Origin: Lachnospiraceae bacterium
GTDB taxonomy: Bacteria > Bacillota > Clostridia > Lachnospirales > Lachnospiraceae
Assembly (NCBI GenBank): GCA_017620255.1
Contig: JAFZQU010000001.1
Location: 124,001-188,000 of the forward strand
DNA length: 64,000 nucleotides
Reading direction: 5' to 3'
Both the position numbers and the translations under genes were made by a program. How positions within the stretch are numbered: position 1 is the stretch's first letter; the number at the start of each line of letters is the position of its first letter. The notes beneath the pieces are model-generated. The model worked only from the letters and a program-made list of their open reading frames with translations, was not told the origin of the DNA and did not search any database. This document shows positions 35,278 to 44,690 of this stretch, in pieces.

Positions 35278-35960
35278 GCCTCCAGCTTCTTGTAGGTCAG
35301 TGCCGCAAGAACTGCGCCGACAAGCGGAGCTACGATGAAGATCCACAGGGAAACGACCGGATCTGTGTAGCCGCTGATCGCAGAGAAAACAGCCGGTGCG
35401 ATACTCCTTGCGGGATTGACGCTGGTGCCTGTCAGCGCGATGCCAAAGATATGTACGAAGGTTAAAGTCAGACCGATGATGAGTCCGCCAAAGGAGCCGT
35501 GGTTTGCTTTCTTTGAAGTAACTCCTAAGATCGTCAGTACAAAGATGTAGGTCAGAACAACTTCCACGAGCAGGCCGGCAACCATACTCCCAAAGACGCC
35601 GGATAAGCCGTTGGCGCCATAGCAGCCTGTCATATCGGGGATATCGCCCGTATAGAAGATCGCGGCAAGAATACCTGTGCCGGCAAATCCGCCGAGGATC
35701 TGTGCGATCACATAACCCGCAAAATCTTTCTTTTCCATGCCGCCGGTCATGAGTACCGCAAGCGATACAGCCGGATTGATGTGGCAGCCGCTGATGTTAC
35801 CGATGCAGTATGCCATGGCAACGATCGAAAGACCAAAAGCAAGCGCAGTCAACAGGTAGCCGGAACCCGATTCATAATCACATCCGACAAGCATTGCCGT
35901 TCCGCAGCCCATCAGGACAAGTACCGCTGTTCCGATAAATTCCGCAACATATTTTTTCAT
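35274..35960 (-). CDS. Aquaporin (MIP family, AqpZ-like)
   Basis: About 228 residues starting MKKYVAEFIGTAVLVLMGCG. The minus-strand ATG at 35960 has a GGAGGG site 5 bases upstream; in-frame starts farther out are not used. Six spans with the two pore motifs INPAVS and VNPARS. The His in LTFVHIFGI and the Arg after NPA form the narrow filter of water-selective channels, which favours AqpZ-like water transport over glycerol transport (inference). Convergent with the ABC exporter; the stop codons overlap. Confidence 0.9.
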   Translation of the reverse strand: MKKYVAEFIGTAVLVLMGCGTAMLVGCDYESGSGYLLTALAFGLSIVAMAYCIGNISGCHINPAVSLAVLMTGGMEKKDFAGYVIAQILGGFAGTGILAAIFYTGDIPDMTGCYGANGLSGVFGSMVAGLLVEVVLTYIFVLTILGVTSKKANHGSFGGLIIGLTLTFVHIFGIALTGTSVNPARSIAPAVFSAISGYTDPVVSLWIFIVAPLVGAVLAALTYKKLEA

Positions 35961-36062
35961 TCTGATCCCTCCGTTTCTGTAGGGCTCCTGCTCTTTCGCA
36001 GGGCCTTTTTCATTATAAAAATCTTTCATACGGCTGTCAAACAGACACAGATTGATAAGCAA

Positions 36063-36091
36063 TTTTCATTTTGTCAAAATCATGATAAAAT
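36063..36091 (+). promoter_or_regulatory. Amidase promoter, very short leader
   Basis: -35 TTTTCA (36063-36068), 17 bases, -10 TAAAAT (36086-36091). Only six bases separate the -10 from the ATG at 36098, so the message would start at or near the start codon. No ribosome site is present. Confidence 0.45.
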
Positions 36092-36097
36092 AGAAAC

Positions 36098-37471
36098 ATG
36101 AAACGGATCAGAATCATACGGCTCATACTGGCGGCCGTTTTCCTCTTCATTCTTTGGCCCCCAAAAGTCAATGCCTATGAAAATATCGTTGTCGTGATCG
36201 ACCCGGGACACGGGGGCCCGGGGACAGAGGGCGAGACGGACAGCGGTGCGAAATATAACGGTGTGGAAGAGAAGGATGTGGACCTGATCACCGCGCAGGC
36301 GCTTTATGACGAATTGTCGCAGTACGGCAACCTGACAGTCTATATGACGCGTACCGAGGATGCGCATATGGACCTGCAGGAGCGAGTTGATTTTGCAAAA
36401 TCAGTCGGTGCGAATGTCCTGATTTCCGTGCACTATAATGCAAGCGCGCATCACCGGTTTTACGGTTCCGAGATATTCACGTCAGCATTCGATGAACACT
36501 ATGCAAAAGGCTATTCCCTGGCACAGACGATCATGAGCTGGTGGGTCGAGGACGGCCGCGTCAGCAAGGGCATTAAGACACGGATCGGAAGGAACGGGGA
36601 TTATTACGGCCTGATCCGCATGGGAAGAGAGGCCGGCATTCCGACGATCATTTTGGAGCACGGCTATCTTGACAATGATGTTGATTTTTCCAAACTGAAT
36701 ACACGCGCTGCCTGGGAACACATGGGACAGCTGGACGCCACGGCCATTGCGGATTATTACGGCGCAAAGAAGGGCGTGGTGGGTGCAGATGTTGCCGGAG
36801 AACTGACGGTGGCGGTACCGTCGGATCGGATGGATGATGATACGACGCCGCCGACGGACGTGAAAGTCACAGTGGATTCCTATGATCCGGAATCGGGACT
36901 GCTTACCTATACGGTCAGCGCAAAAGAGCCGGAACCGCGCAGCATGCTGATGTACTATGACATCGATACGCAGGAGAGCGCCGCAGACGAAGAAAAGGGC
37001 TTCATGCATCTGAACGTCTGGGAAAGCGGTGCGGATTCCGTGCAGGGTGCCTATACGGTGCCACAGGGATACCGGGGCAGATTCGTGGTCCGCGTTTATA
37101 ATAACTACGAAAAATTCACGGATACACTGCCGTTTGAGATCCCGGCGGAAATGCTGGGGGACCCGGACAAGACATCGGAGGGCGCGGGGGCTACTGAAAA
37201 CGGCGTTAGCCTGCAGGCACCCGGGCAAAAGGGAACCGGCACGGAAATGCCGAATGTGACCCTGCAGGATGAGAACGGAGCCACCTGGACGCTGGAAGGG
37301 GCGCTGAAAGACGCAAAAGGCTTTGGCTTTGTGACCGGCAGGGAAGGAAAAGAAAACAACAGATACTACATCGGGTTTATCGCCGCGATCGTAGTTGCGG
37401 GGCTGATGCTGATCGCCGCGATCGTCATGGCCATCGTGACGGGAAGACGCGGGAAGCGCAGAAGAAGATAG
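36098..37471 (+). CDS. N-acetylmuramoyl-L-alanine amidase (Amidase_3) with C-terminal membrane anchor
   Basis: A 457-residue cell-wall hydrolase. Signal/anchor at the N-terminus (residues 5-27), then the zinc amidase domain: DPGHGGPG (first zinc His), GVEEKDVDL (Glu), SVHYNAS (second His) and ILEHGYLDN (catalytic Glu). A beta-rich middle region (about 240-350) follows, then a C-terminal hydrophobic span (about 424-450) and basic tail RRGKRRRR. Terminal anchoring on the C side is unusual for this family. It cleaves the amide linking peptide to muramic acid. Confidence 0.9.
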   Translation: MKRIRIIRLILAAVFLFILWPPKVNAYENIVVVIDPGHGGPGTEGETDSGAKYNGVEEKDVDLITAQALYDELSQYGNLTVYMTRTEDAHMDLQERVDFAKSVGANVLISVHYNASAHHRFYGSEIFTSAFDEHYAKGYSLAQTIMSWWVEDGRVSKGIKTRIGRNGDYYGLIRMGREAGIPTIILEHGYLDNDVDFSKLNTRAAWEHMGQLDATAIADYYGAKKGVVGADVAGELTVAVPSDRMDDDTTPPTDVKVTVDSYDPESGLLTYTVSAKEPEPRSMLMYYDIDTQESAADEEKGFMHLNVWESGADSVQGAYTVPQGYRGRFVVRVYNNYEKFTDTLPFEIPAEMLGDPDKTSEGAGATENGVSLQAPGQKGTGTEMPNVTLQDENGATWTLEGALKDAKGFGFVTGREGKENNRYYIGFIAAIVVAGLMLIAAIVMAIVTGRRGKRRRR

Positions 37472-37590
37472 ACCTTAGTGATCTTACAGAATATGGGAAA
37501 ATCATGAGCCGTCCAGGCAACATATATTATGTAAACCAATACGGCTTTTGAACATAGAGAATAAACAGAATATGAGGAGACCGGAGAGAT

Positions 37591-38589
37591 ATGAGTACTG
37601 AAGAACTGAAAGAAACACAGGCAGCGGAAACGGCTGCTGAAACCGAAGCAGTTGAAGAGACTGCCGAAACGGAAGCTGTCAAAGAAAAGACAGAATCCAT
37701 GGATGATTACAAGGATGCACTTGAGCGCTCCTTCCGCAGGGTCGAGGTCGGTGACATCATCACCGGCACGGTGATCGACGTGACGGAAGAAGCGATCTTT
37801 GTGGACCTTAAGTATTATGCACAGGGCATCATCCCGCTTACGGAGATCACGGAAGACCCTACGTTTATCGCGGAAGAGCATTATCATGCGGGAGATACGG
37901 TCGAAGGATCTGTCGTTAAGACGGATGACGGACAGGGCAACATCGTGCTGTCCATGAAGCAGGCTTTCCAGACGCTGTCCTGGGAGAAACTGCAGAATTA
38001 CAAAGCAGAAGAAAAGATATTGCACGTGCATGTCAGTGCAGAGGTAAAAGGCGGCGTGATCGCGTTTGCGGAAGGGATCCGCGGATTCATTCCGGCATCG
38101 CAGCTGTCCCTGACTTTTGTGGAGGATCTGGGAACCTTTGTCGGTAAAGACCTGGATGTCGTCGTGATCACCGTCGATCAGGAGAAGAACAAACTGGTCC
38201 TTTCCGCGAAACAGGTGGAGTTAAAACGTAAAGAAGAGGAACTGAATTCCCGCAAGGCGAATCTGGTGCCGGGAACGATCTTTGAAGGCAAGGTGGAATC
38301 GATCATGCCTTACGGAGCTTTCATCGATCTCGGTGACGGCCTGTCGGGACTTCTGCATATTTCCAGGATCAGCCAGAAGCGCCTGAACAACCCTTCCGAA
38401 GTATTGAAGGAAGGACAGGATGTCAAAGTCAAACTGATCAACGTAAAGGACGGCAAGCTTTCCCTTTCCATGAAGGAATTCGAGGAAGTGACCAACGTGG
38501 AGGCTGACAGCAAGGAAACCTTTGAATATCACGATGACGGCAAGGCGACCACGAGCCTGGCGGATCTTCTGAAGAATATCAAATTATGA
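37591..38589 (+). CDS. S1 RNA-binding domain protein (30S ribosomal protein S1 homologue)
   Basis: A 332-residue protein. An acidic N-terminal extension (1-45) is followed by three S1 domains at about 50-120, 128-205 and 225-295; the second is degenerate, and the third, KVESIMPYGAFIDLGDGLSGLLHISRIS, is the most typical. This is shorter than the 6-domain S1 of E. coli and like the short S1 homologues of Gram-positives. Probably binds mRNA in translation. Stop codon overlaps the HAD gene start (ATGA). Confidence 0.87.
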   Translation: MSTEELKETQAAETAAETEAVEETAETEAVKEKTESMDDYKDALERSFRRVEVGDIITGTVIDVTEEAIFVDLKYYAQGIIPLTEITEDPTFIAEEHYHAGDTVEGSVVKTDDGQGNIVLSMKQAFQTLSWEKLQNYKAEEKILHVHVSAEVKGGVIAFAEGIRGFIPASQLSLTFVEDLGTFVGKDLDVVVITVDQEKNKLVLSAKQVELKRKEEELNSRKANLVPGTIFEGKVESIMPYGAFIDLGDGLSGLLHISRISQKRLNNPSEVLKEGQDVKVKLINVKDGKLSLSMKEFEEVTNVEADSKETFEYHDDGKATTSLADLLKNIKL

Positions 38590-39209
38590 CGGACGGACTG
38601 ATCTTTGATGTAGACGGCACGCTGTGGGATTCGACGCCGGTCGTGGAAGAGGCATGGAATCAGGCCCTGCTTGATTTTGGCATCCATGGCGTTACGATCA
38701 CGGCTGACCGGTTAAAAGGCCTCTTCGGCCTGCCCATGATGGAGATCATCGACGATATCCTGCCGGATGAGCCGGTAGAAAAGAAGGAAAAACTGGCGCC
38801 GTTCTGCTTCCGGTACGAGCATGAATATCTGGCGAAAACGCCCGGCGTTGTCTATCCGGAACTTGAAGAAACGCTGCAGAGATTAAGCGAGAAATATCCG
38901 CTCTTTATCGTCAGCAACTGTCAGGCCGGCTACATCGAACTCTTTCTTGAAAAAACGGGGTTTGCACCCTACTTTAAGGACCATGTGTGTCCGGGGGATA
39001 CGGACCTTTTGAAGGCGGACAACATCCGGCTGATCGCAAAGCGGCACGCCCTGAAGACGCCCGTTTATATCGGCGATACGCAGATGGATGCGAATGCCTG
39101 CAGGGACGCGGGCGTTCCGATCGTCTTTGCGGCGTACGGGTTCGGAACAGTTGAAAAACCGGACTATGTGATCGAAAAGCCCAAGGACCTTTGCGGATTG
39201 TTTTTGTGA
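38586..39209 (+). CDS. HAD-family phosphatase (phosphoglycolate phosphatase-like)
   Basis: A 207-residue hydrolase. Motif I DVDGTLWDST (nucleophile Asp in FDVDGT), motif II IVSNCQ, motif III Lys in DLLKADN and motif IV YIGDTQMDANACRDAG. A helical cap (about 15-90) places it with beta-phosphoglucomutase/PGP-type HADs. The substrate is unknown. It is translationally coupled to the S1-domain gene. Confidence 0.88.
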   Translation: MTDGLIFDVDGTLWDSTPVVEEAWNQALLDFGIHGVTITADRLKGLFGLPMMEIIDDILPDEPVEKKEKLAPFCFRYEHEYLAKTPGVVYPELEETLQRLSEKYPLFIVSNCQAGYIELFLEKTGFAPYFKDHVCPGDTDLLKADNIRLIAKRHALKTPVYIGDTQMDANACRDAGVPIVFAAYGFGTVEKPDYVIEKPKDLCGLFL

Positions 39210-39272
39210 TCTTTATACCGGGTTTTGCATGATCTTGCCTGAAATAAAACAAACGGGGGGAGGAAGAAAACC

Positions 39273-40874
39273 ATGAAACTGACTTTTATCGGCGCAGCGC
39301 ATGAAGTGACCGGCAGCTGTCACTATCTGGAAGCCTGCGGCAAACACATCCTGATCGACTGCGGTATGGAACAGGGCGTCGACATTTACGAAAATGTGGA
39401 CCTGCCGATCGAGGAATCCATGATCGACTATGTGTTCCTAACACACGCGCACATCGACCATTCCGGCAAACTGCCCTACATCTATTCCAAAGGATTCCGC
39501 GGCGGGATCTATGCGACGGACGCAACCGTGGACCTGTGTTCGATCATGCTGCGTGACAGTGCGCATATCCAGATGCAGGAAGCTGAGTGGCGTAACCGTA
39601 AGGCAAAACGTTCCGCCAATGTCGAGGAATTCGTTCCGCTCTATACCATGGAAGATGCGGACGGTACGATCAGACGCCTGATCCCCTGCCATTACAATTC
39701 CGTCGTGGATGTCTGCGAGGGTATTCAGATCCGGTTTACGGACGTGGGACATCTGCTCGGATCCGCGGCGATCGAGATCTGGATCGATGAGGACGGCGAG
39801 AAGCGCAAGATCGTTTTCTCGGGTGATATCGGCAACCAGAACCAGCCGCTCATCAAGAACCCTGCTTATGTGGAAGAGACCGACTATCTGGTGATCGAAT
39901 CCACTTACGGCAACCGGATGCACGACGGCAAGCGCCTCGATTACGTGACGGAACTGGCGGCGATCTTAAATGAGACGTTTGCAAAAGGCGGCAACGTGGT
40001 CATTCCTTCGTTTGCGGTCGGCCGCACGCAGGAAATGCTCTATTTCCTGCGGCAGATCAAAACGGATCAGCTGGTTACGGTCTGCCCTGATTTTGAAGTC
40101 TATGTGGACAGCCCCTTAGCGGTGGAAGCGACCACGATCTTTAATAAGAACATTTACGAGTGCTTTGGCGAGAAGGCCATGGAACTTGTCAAACAGGGGA
40201 TCAACCCCATCACGTTCCCGGGACTGAATCTTTCGATCACCAGTGAAGAAAGTAAAGCGATCAACTTCAACAATACACCGAAGGTGATCTTATCGGCTTC
40301 CGGTATGTGTGAGGCGGGCCGTATCAGACACCACCTGAAACACAATCTGTGGCGGGAAGAGTGTACGATCCTGTTCGTAGGTTACCAGGCGGTGGGAACG
40401 CTCGGACGTTCCATCGTGGAAGGCGCAAAGGAAGTCAAACTGTTTGGTGAGACCATTGAGGTGCGCGCAAGGATCATGACGCTGCGCGGACTGAGCGGCC
40501 ACGCGGACAAAGCCGGCCTGACCGACTGGGTACGCGGCTTCAAGAGCGATATGACACGCGTCTTCATCGTGCACGGCGACGATGCGGTCACCGATGAATT
40601 CGCGGAATACCTGCATGAGGAATACGGGCTGGATACATATGCACCCTATTCCGGCACGAAGTTCGACCTGATCACGGATACGTTCGATGTGGAGACCACG
40701 GGCGTGCCGATCACCGTCAAGAAGAAACGCACGATCTCGACCGTATTCGAACGCCTGCTGGCAGCAGGGCAGCGTTTGCTTACCGTTATCCAGCATAACG
40801 AGGGCGGTGCCAATAAGGATCTGGCGAAGTTTGCCGACCAGATCAATGCCCTGTGTGATAAGTGGGATCGGTAA
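39273..40874 (+). CDS. Beta-CASP metallo-beta-lactamase nuclease
   Basis: A 533-residue protein with the metallo-beta-lactamase core (LTHAHIDHSGKLP metal site), the beta-CASP motifs (SFAVGRTQEML, SASGMCEAGRIRHHL) and RNA-specificity block LRGLSGHADKAGLTDW. These enzymes cut or trim RNA; YSH1/RNase J-like relatives act in RNA turnover. GGGGGGAGG ribosome site. Exact target unknown. Confidence 0.9.
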   Translation: MKLTFIGAAHEVTGSCHYLEACGKHILIDCGMEQGVDIYENVDLPIEESMIDYVFLTHAHIDHSGKLPYIYSKGFRGGIYATDATVDLCSIMLRDSAHIQMQEAEWRNRKAKRSANVEEFVPLYTMEDADGTIRRLIPCHYNSVVDVCEGIQIRFTDVGHLLGSAAIEIWIDEDGEKRKIVFSGDIGNQNQPLIKNPAYVEETDYLVIESTYGNRMHDGKRLDYVTELAAILNETFAKGGNVVIPSFAVGRTQEMLYFLRQIKTDQLVTVCPDFEVYVDSPLAVEATTIFNKNIYECFGEKAMELVKQGINPITFPGLNLSITSEESKAINFNNTPKVILSASGMCEAGRIRHHLKHNLWREECTILFVGYQAVGTLGRSIVEGAKEVKLFGETIEVRARIMTLRGLSGHADKAGLTDWVRGFKSDMTRVFIVHGDDAVTDEFAEYLHEEYGLDTYAPYSGTKFDLITDTFDVETTGVPITVKKKRTISTVFERLLAAGQRLLTVIQHNEGGANKDLAKFADQINALCDKWDR

Positions 40875-40949
40875 TTGCCGGGATCTCTGATCGCGGCAGC
40901 CCGAGCGGCGTCTGAGCGGAGTAAAGGTTGAGATAAATTTGGAGGAAAC

Positions 40950-41798
40950 ATGAGCTACGCAGATAAAGTTTTTATTGATATGTGCAACGACATCCTGGAG
41001 AACGGCTGTTCCACGGAGGGAGAGAAGGTACGCCCGAAGTGGGAGGACGGCAGCAGTGCCTATACGATCAAGAAATTCGGCGTGGTCAACCGTTATGACC
41101 TGCGAAGCGAATTTCCGATCCTGACACTCAGGCGCACGGCCCTTAAATCCGCGACCGATGAACTGCTTTGGATCTGGCAGAAAAAATCAAACAACATCCA
41201 CGATCTTTCCAGCCATATCTGGGATGAGTGGGCGGATGAGGACGGCTCGATCGGAAAAGCCTACGGTTACCAGATGGGCGTGAAGCATAAGTATAAAGAA
41301 GGCATGATGGACCAGGTGGACCGTGTGCTCTACGATCTGAAGAACAATCCGTTCTCCAGACGCATCATGACCAATATCTACGTACATCATGACCTGCATG
41401 AAATGAACCTCTATCCCTGCGCTTACAGCATGACCTTTAATGTGACGCAGCGGCCGGGCGAGGACAGACTGACCCTGAATACGCTCTTAAACCAGCGCTC
41501 GCAGGATGTGCTCGCGGCCAACAACTGGAACGTGGTGCAGTACGCCGTACTCACGCATATGTTCGCACAGGTCTGCAACATGAACGTCGGTGAATTCGTG
41601 CACGTGATCGCGGATGCGCATATCTATGACCGGCATGTGCCGATCATCCGGGAACTGATCAAACGGGAGCCCTATCCGGCTCCGGTCTTTCATCTGAATC
41701 CGGACGTGACTGACTTTTACGCCTTCACACCTGATGATGTGAGCGTAGAGGATTACCGGCACGGGGAGCAGATCAAGAACATACCGATCGCAGTGTGA
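40950..41798 (+). CDS. thyA: Thymidylate synthase
   Basis: A 282-residue enzyme methylating dUMP with methylene-tetrahydrofolate. Catalytic Cys157 is in NLYPCAYSMTFNVT; QRSQD and RRIMTN provide phosphate-binding arginines. The residue after PC is Ala instead of the common His, and the following strand is atypical, so this belongs to a divergent branch. It is followed by folA, which regenerates tetrahydrofolate, so the two are a functional pair. GGAGG ribosome site. Confidence 0.93.
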   Translation: MSYADKVFIDMCNDILENGCSTEGEKVRPKWEDGSSAYTIKKFGVVNRYDLRSEFPILTLRRTALKSATDELLWIWQKKSNNIHDLSSHIWDEWADEDGSIGKAYGYQMGVKHKYKEGMMDQVDRVLYDLKNNPFSRRIMTNIYVHHDLHEMNLYPCAYSMTFNVTQRPGEDRLTLNTLLNQRSQDVLAANNWNVVQYAVLTHMFAQVCNMNVGEFVHVIADAHIYDRHVPIIRELIKREPYPAPVFHLNPDVTDFYAFTPDDVSVEDYRHGEQIKNIPIAV

Positions 41799-41830
41799 TC
41801 TGTACAGGACATAAACAGGGAGAAACAGCC

Positions 41831-42325
41831 ATGAAATGTATCGTTGGTGTAGATAAAAACTGGGCGATCGGAAACAAAGGCAAGCTGCTCGTCAGTATTC
41901 CGAACGATATGAAGATGTTCCGGGCAGAGACGAGCGGCAAAGTCGTGGTGCTCGGACGCAAGACGCTTGCGACTTTCCCGAACGGCGCGCCGCTTAAGAA
42001 CCGGACTAATATCATTCTGACAAGGGATGAAAACTTTACGGCGCAGGATGCGATCATCGTACATTCGGTGGAAGAACTGCTCGAAGAAGTAAAGAAATAC
42101 CCGCCGGAGGATGTGTATGTGATCGGCGGGGACAGTATCTATAAACAGCTGTTACCGTACTGCGATACGGCGATCGTGACAAAGTCCGATCAGGCCTTTG
42201 AAGCGGATGCGTATTTTCCGAATCTTGAAAAAGATCCCGCCTGGAAGATGACGGGGGAGAGTGAAGAACAGACCTATTTCAGCCTGGAATATACTTTTCA
42301 GAGATGGGAGCGGGTCGCGCAGTAA
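41831..42325 (+). CDS. folA: Dihydrofolate reductase
   Basis: About 164 residues from ATG 41831; GGGAG lies 9 bases before it. Family core: DKNWAIGNKGKLLVSIPNDMKMF (substrate Asp in the IPNDM segment), VVLGRKTLATFP, then VYVIGGDSIYKQLLPYCD for NADPH binding. It lies 32 bases after thyA, the enzyme whose dihydrofolate product it recycles. Confidence 0.96.
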   Translation: MKCIVGVDKNWAIGNKGKLLVSIPNDMKMFRAETSGKVVVLGRKTLATFPNGAPLKNRTNIILTRDENFTAQDAIIVHSVEELLEEVKKYPPEDVYVIGGDSIYKQLLPYCDTAIVTKSDQAFEADAYFPNLEKDPAWKMTGESEEQTYFSLEYTFQRWERVAQ

Positions 42326-42347
42326 GAAACGGAGGGCGGAAGGTGTA

Positions 42348-43439
42348 TCAGTAGATGACACAGTTTCTGCCCTGATTTTTACCCTGATACAGTTTTTCGT
42401 CCGCATGGGCAATCGTGTCCTGGATGCCTGCGTAGAAGTCGTATTCCTCCAGGCCGAACGTCATGGTGATGCAGATCGTATTGCTCTTATAGTGGAACTC
42501 GGTCTTCTCGATCTGGCCGCGCAGCCTTGACAGTTCCATAAAAGCGTCGTCCCCGTTCAATTTGTCAAACACAAGCAGGAATTCCTCGCCGCCCCATCTG
42601 GCGGCTTTTCCTTTGCCGGACATGAAACTCTTAAAGATCTCCGCAAGCTGCGTGAGAATGTAATCTCCGGCGTCGTGGCCGTAGGTATCGTTTACGATCT
42701 TGAAAAAATCAATATCGCAGATCGCGATCGAGAATGCCTGGTTTAATGTCGGATATTTCTCCGCCATCATGTTCAGGTGATCTTCAATGCTGCGCCTGTT
42801 GCTAAGGCCTGTCAGGGCGTCGGCGCCGGCCAGCTGTTCGAGCTTCTTGGAATAGGCGACGATCTTCGATTCACCGGCTGCGAATTTCCGGTAGTAATAG
42901 ACGGAAATGATGATGAGCTTCAGTGTGATCGATACGGAGTTGAAAAGCGTCGCACAGAGCATGACAGGACGCGTCAGCGTGATCTCCACGCCGTTCCAGA
43001 TGGTCGCCATGCTGAGGAAACACGAGAGCGCGCAGCATAGCAGCGCGATCAGGACTTTCAGGCTCCGTTTAAAATCAACACGGTAAAATACGAGCGGGAT
43101 CAGCGTAAAGATCGCATATTCGTGACCGAGCCTGCTGTCAAACCACAGACAGAAGACTGTCGTAAAACAGGCAAGGACCAGGCAGTGCATGGTGGTTGTC
43201 ACATAGGAAGACAGGTGATAGGTTGCGATCAGGACGCCGATGTTGATGAGCACGATGACCGGAAAGAAAACGAGCACATAGACACTGTGGTGCGGAAAGA
43301 TCACTGCATACAGCAGAGCTGTGATCGCATCGATGACAGACAGTATACGGACTAACACCGTCATTTCCTTGGATTCGTTTTCGGCGGTGATATCCTGGTT
43401 TAACAGGTTGTGCACATCCTCAAAAAAAGACATGGTCAT
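42348..43439 (-). CDS. Membrane diguanylate cyclase (GGDEF)
   Basis: A 363-residue protein with about six membrane segments (25-185) and a C-terminal GGDEF domain. Active site is intact as ARWGGEEFLLVFD, with the upstream DALTGLSNRRS and DIDFFKIVNDTYGHDAGD. The product inhibition motif RxxD expected a few residues before GGEEF is replaced by SGKG, so feedback control by cyclic di-GMP is probably missing. Opposes HD-GYP phosphodiesterases such as the one at 17.1 kb. Convergent with folA. Confidence 0.92.
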   Translation of the reverse strand: MTMSFFEDVHNLLNQDITAENESKEMTVLVRILSVIDAITALLYAVIFPHHSVYVLVFFPVIVLINIGVLIATYHLSSYVTTTMHCLVLACFTTVFCLWFDSRLGHEYAIFTLIPLVFYRVDFKRSLKVLIALLCCALSCFLSMATIWNGVEITLTRPVMLCATLFNSVSITLKLIIISVYYYRKFAAGESKIVAYSKKLEQLAGADALTGLSNRRSIEDHLNMMAEKYPTLNQAFSIAICDIDFFKIVNDTYGHDAGDYILTQLAEIFKSFMSGKGKAARWGGEEFLLVFDKLNGDDAFMELSRLRGQIEKTEFHYKSNTICITMTFGLEEYDFYAGIQDTIAHADEKLYQGKNQGRNCVIY

Positions 43440-43472
43440 ATGTCCCCGGAAAACTAGATTTACAACAGTTTC

Positions 43473-43517
43473 AGTATAGCACAGCGTCTTGACATTGTAA
43501 AATAATTAGCCGATAAT
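43473..43517. promoter_or_regulatory. Face-to-face promoters of the GGDEF and aminotransferase genes
   Basis: On +: TTGACA (43489-43494), 17 bases, GATAAT (43512-43517). On -: TTACAA (43500-43495), 16 bases, TATACT (43478-43473) with an extended TGC before it. The two -35 elements touch, so the promoters may compete. A GCCGTT/AACGGC hairpin (43543-43558) lies in the + leader. Confidence 0.5.
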
Positions 43518-43588
43518 AAACGACAGTATAATGAATATGAAGGCCGTTGGAAAACGGCAAATAATCAGCTGACAGGGAGGCAAGAGAA

Positions 43589-44656
43589 GTGTTAAACATC
43601 AGAGTTGAAAAGACAACGACTCCGAAGCCGTTGCCGGGTGCGGATAATCCGCTGAAATTTGGTACGATCTTTACGGATCACATGTTCGTTATGAACTATG
43701 AAACAGGCAAAGGCTGGCACGATGCACGCATCGTTCCCTATCAGCCGCTGACACTGGACCCTTCCGCAATGGTCTTCCATTACGGACAGGAAATGTTTGA
43801 AGGCCTGAAAGCATATAAGGCGGAAGACGGCAGAACGCTCCTGTTCAGACCGGACAAAAACATCGAGCGTGCCAACAACACAAATCGCAGGATCTGTATC
43901 CCCGAGATCGATCCCGCCGATTTTCTGGATGCGATCAAAGCCATCGTGAAAATGGATGAAGCCTGGATCCCGACAAAACCGGGCACGTCCTTATATATCA
44001 GACCGTTTATCATCGCGACGGATCCGTTCCTCGGCGTCCGTCCTTCCGATACCTATCTTTTCATTATCATCTTATCGCCTGTAGGCGCCTACTATCCGGA
44101 AGGGCTGGATCCGGTCAAGATCTGGATCGAGGATGACTATGTCAGGGCTGTCCGCGGCGGTGTCGGTGAGGCAAAGACAGGTGCGAACTATGTTGCCAGC
44201 CTGAAAGCACAGGTAAAAGCACATGATGAAGGCTATTCACAGGTGCTGTGGCTGGACGGTGTGGAGCGCAAATACATCGAAGAAGTCGGGGCGATGAATA
44301 TCTTCTTCAAGATCGACGGTACGGTCGTTACGCCGAAACTGAACGGCTCGATCCTGCCGGGCGTTACCAGGGATTCCTGCATTCAGCTCTGCAAGTCCTG
44401 GGGCCTGCCCGTGGAAGAACGCAGGGTTTCCGCAGAGGAACTGTTTGAGGCAGCCGAAAACGGAAAACTGGAAGAATGCTGGGGAAGCGGCACGGCAGCC
44501 GTGATCTCTCCCGTCGGCCACCTGCGCTGCGGCGAAAAAGTATTCCAGATCGCAGACGGCGGCATCGGTGAACTCTCCCAGAAACTTTATGATACCGTTA
44601 CCGGCATCCAGCTTGGCAAGATCGAAGGCCCGGAAGGCTGGGTAGTGACCGTCTGA
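43589..44656 (+). CDS. ilvE: Branched-chain-type amino acid aminotransferase
   Basis: A 355-residue fold-type IV PLP enzyme interconverting branched-chain (or aromatic) amino acids and 2-oxo acids. PLP Lys196 in VGEAKTGANYVASL; EVGAMNIFF and GSGTAAVISPVG bind cofactor and substrate. GTG start with GGGAGG 8 bases before it. It lies just upstream of iorA, so it may feed 2-oxo acids to the oxidoreductase (inference). Confidence 0.93.
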   Translation: MLNIRVEKTTTPKPLPGADNPLKFGTIFTDHMFVMNYETGKGWHDARIVPYQPLTLDPSAMVFHYGQEMFEGLKAYKAEDGRTLLFRPDKNIERANNTNRRICIPEIDPADFLDAIKAIVKMDEAWIPTKPGTSLYIRPFIIATDPFLGVRPSDTYLFIIILSPVGAYYPEGLDPVKIWIEDDYVRAVRGGVGEAKTGANYVASLKAQVKAHDEGYSQVLWLDGVERKYIEEVGAMNIFFKIDGTVVTPKLNGSILPGVTRDSCIQLCKSWGLPVEERRVSAEELFEAAENGKLEECWGSGTAAVISPVGHLRCGEKVFQIADGGIGELSQKLYDTVTGIQLGKIEGPEGWVVTV

Positions 44657-44690
44657 GAAAATAAAAATCAAACCGGAAAGAGAATGATCA

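Noticed and set aside
43518-43588. T-box leader before the aminotransferase gene
   Set aside because: Leader is too short and lacks the conserved T-box sequence and terminator; only a small hairpin is present.
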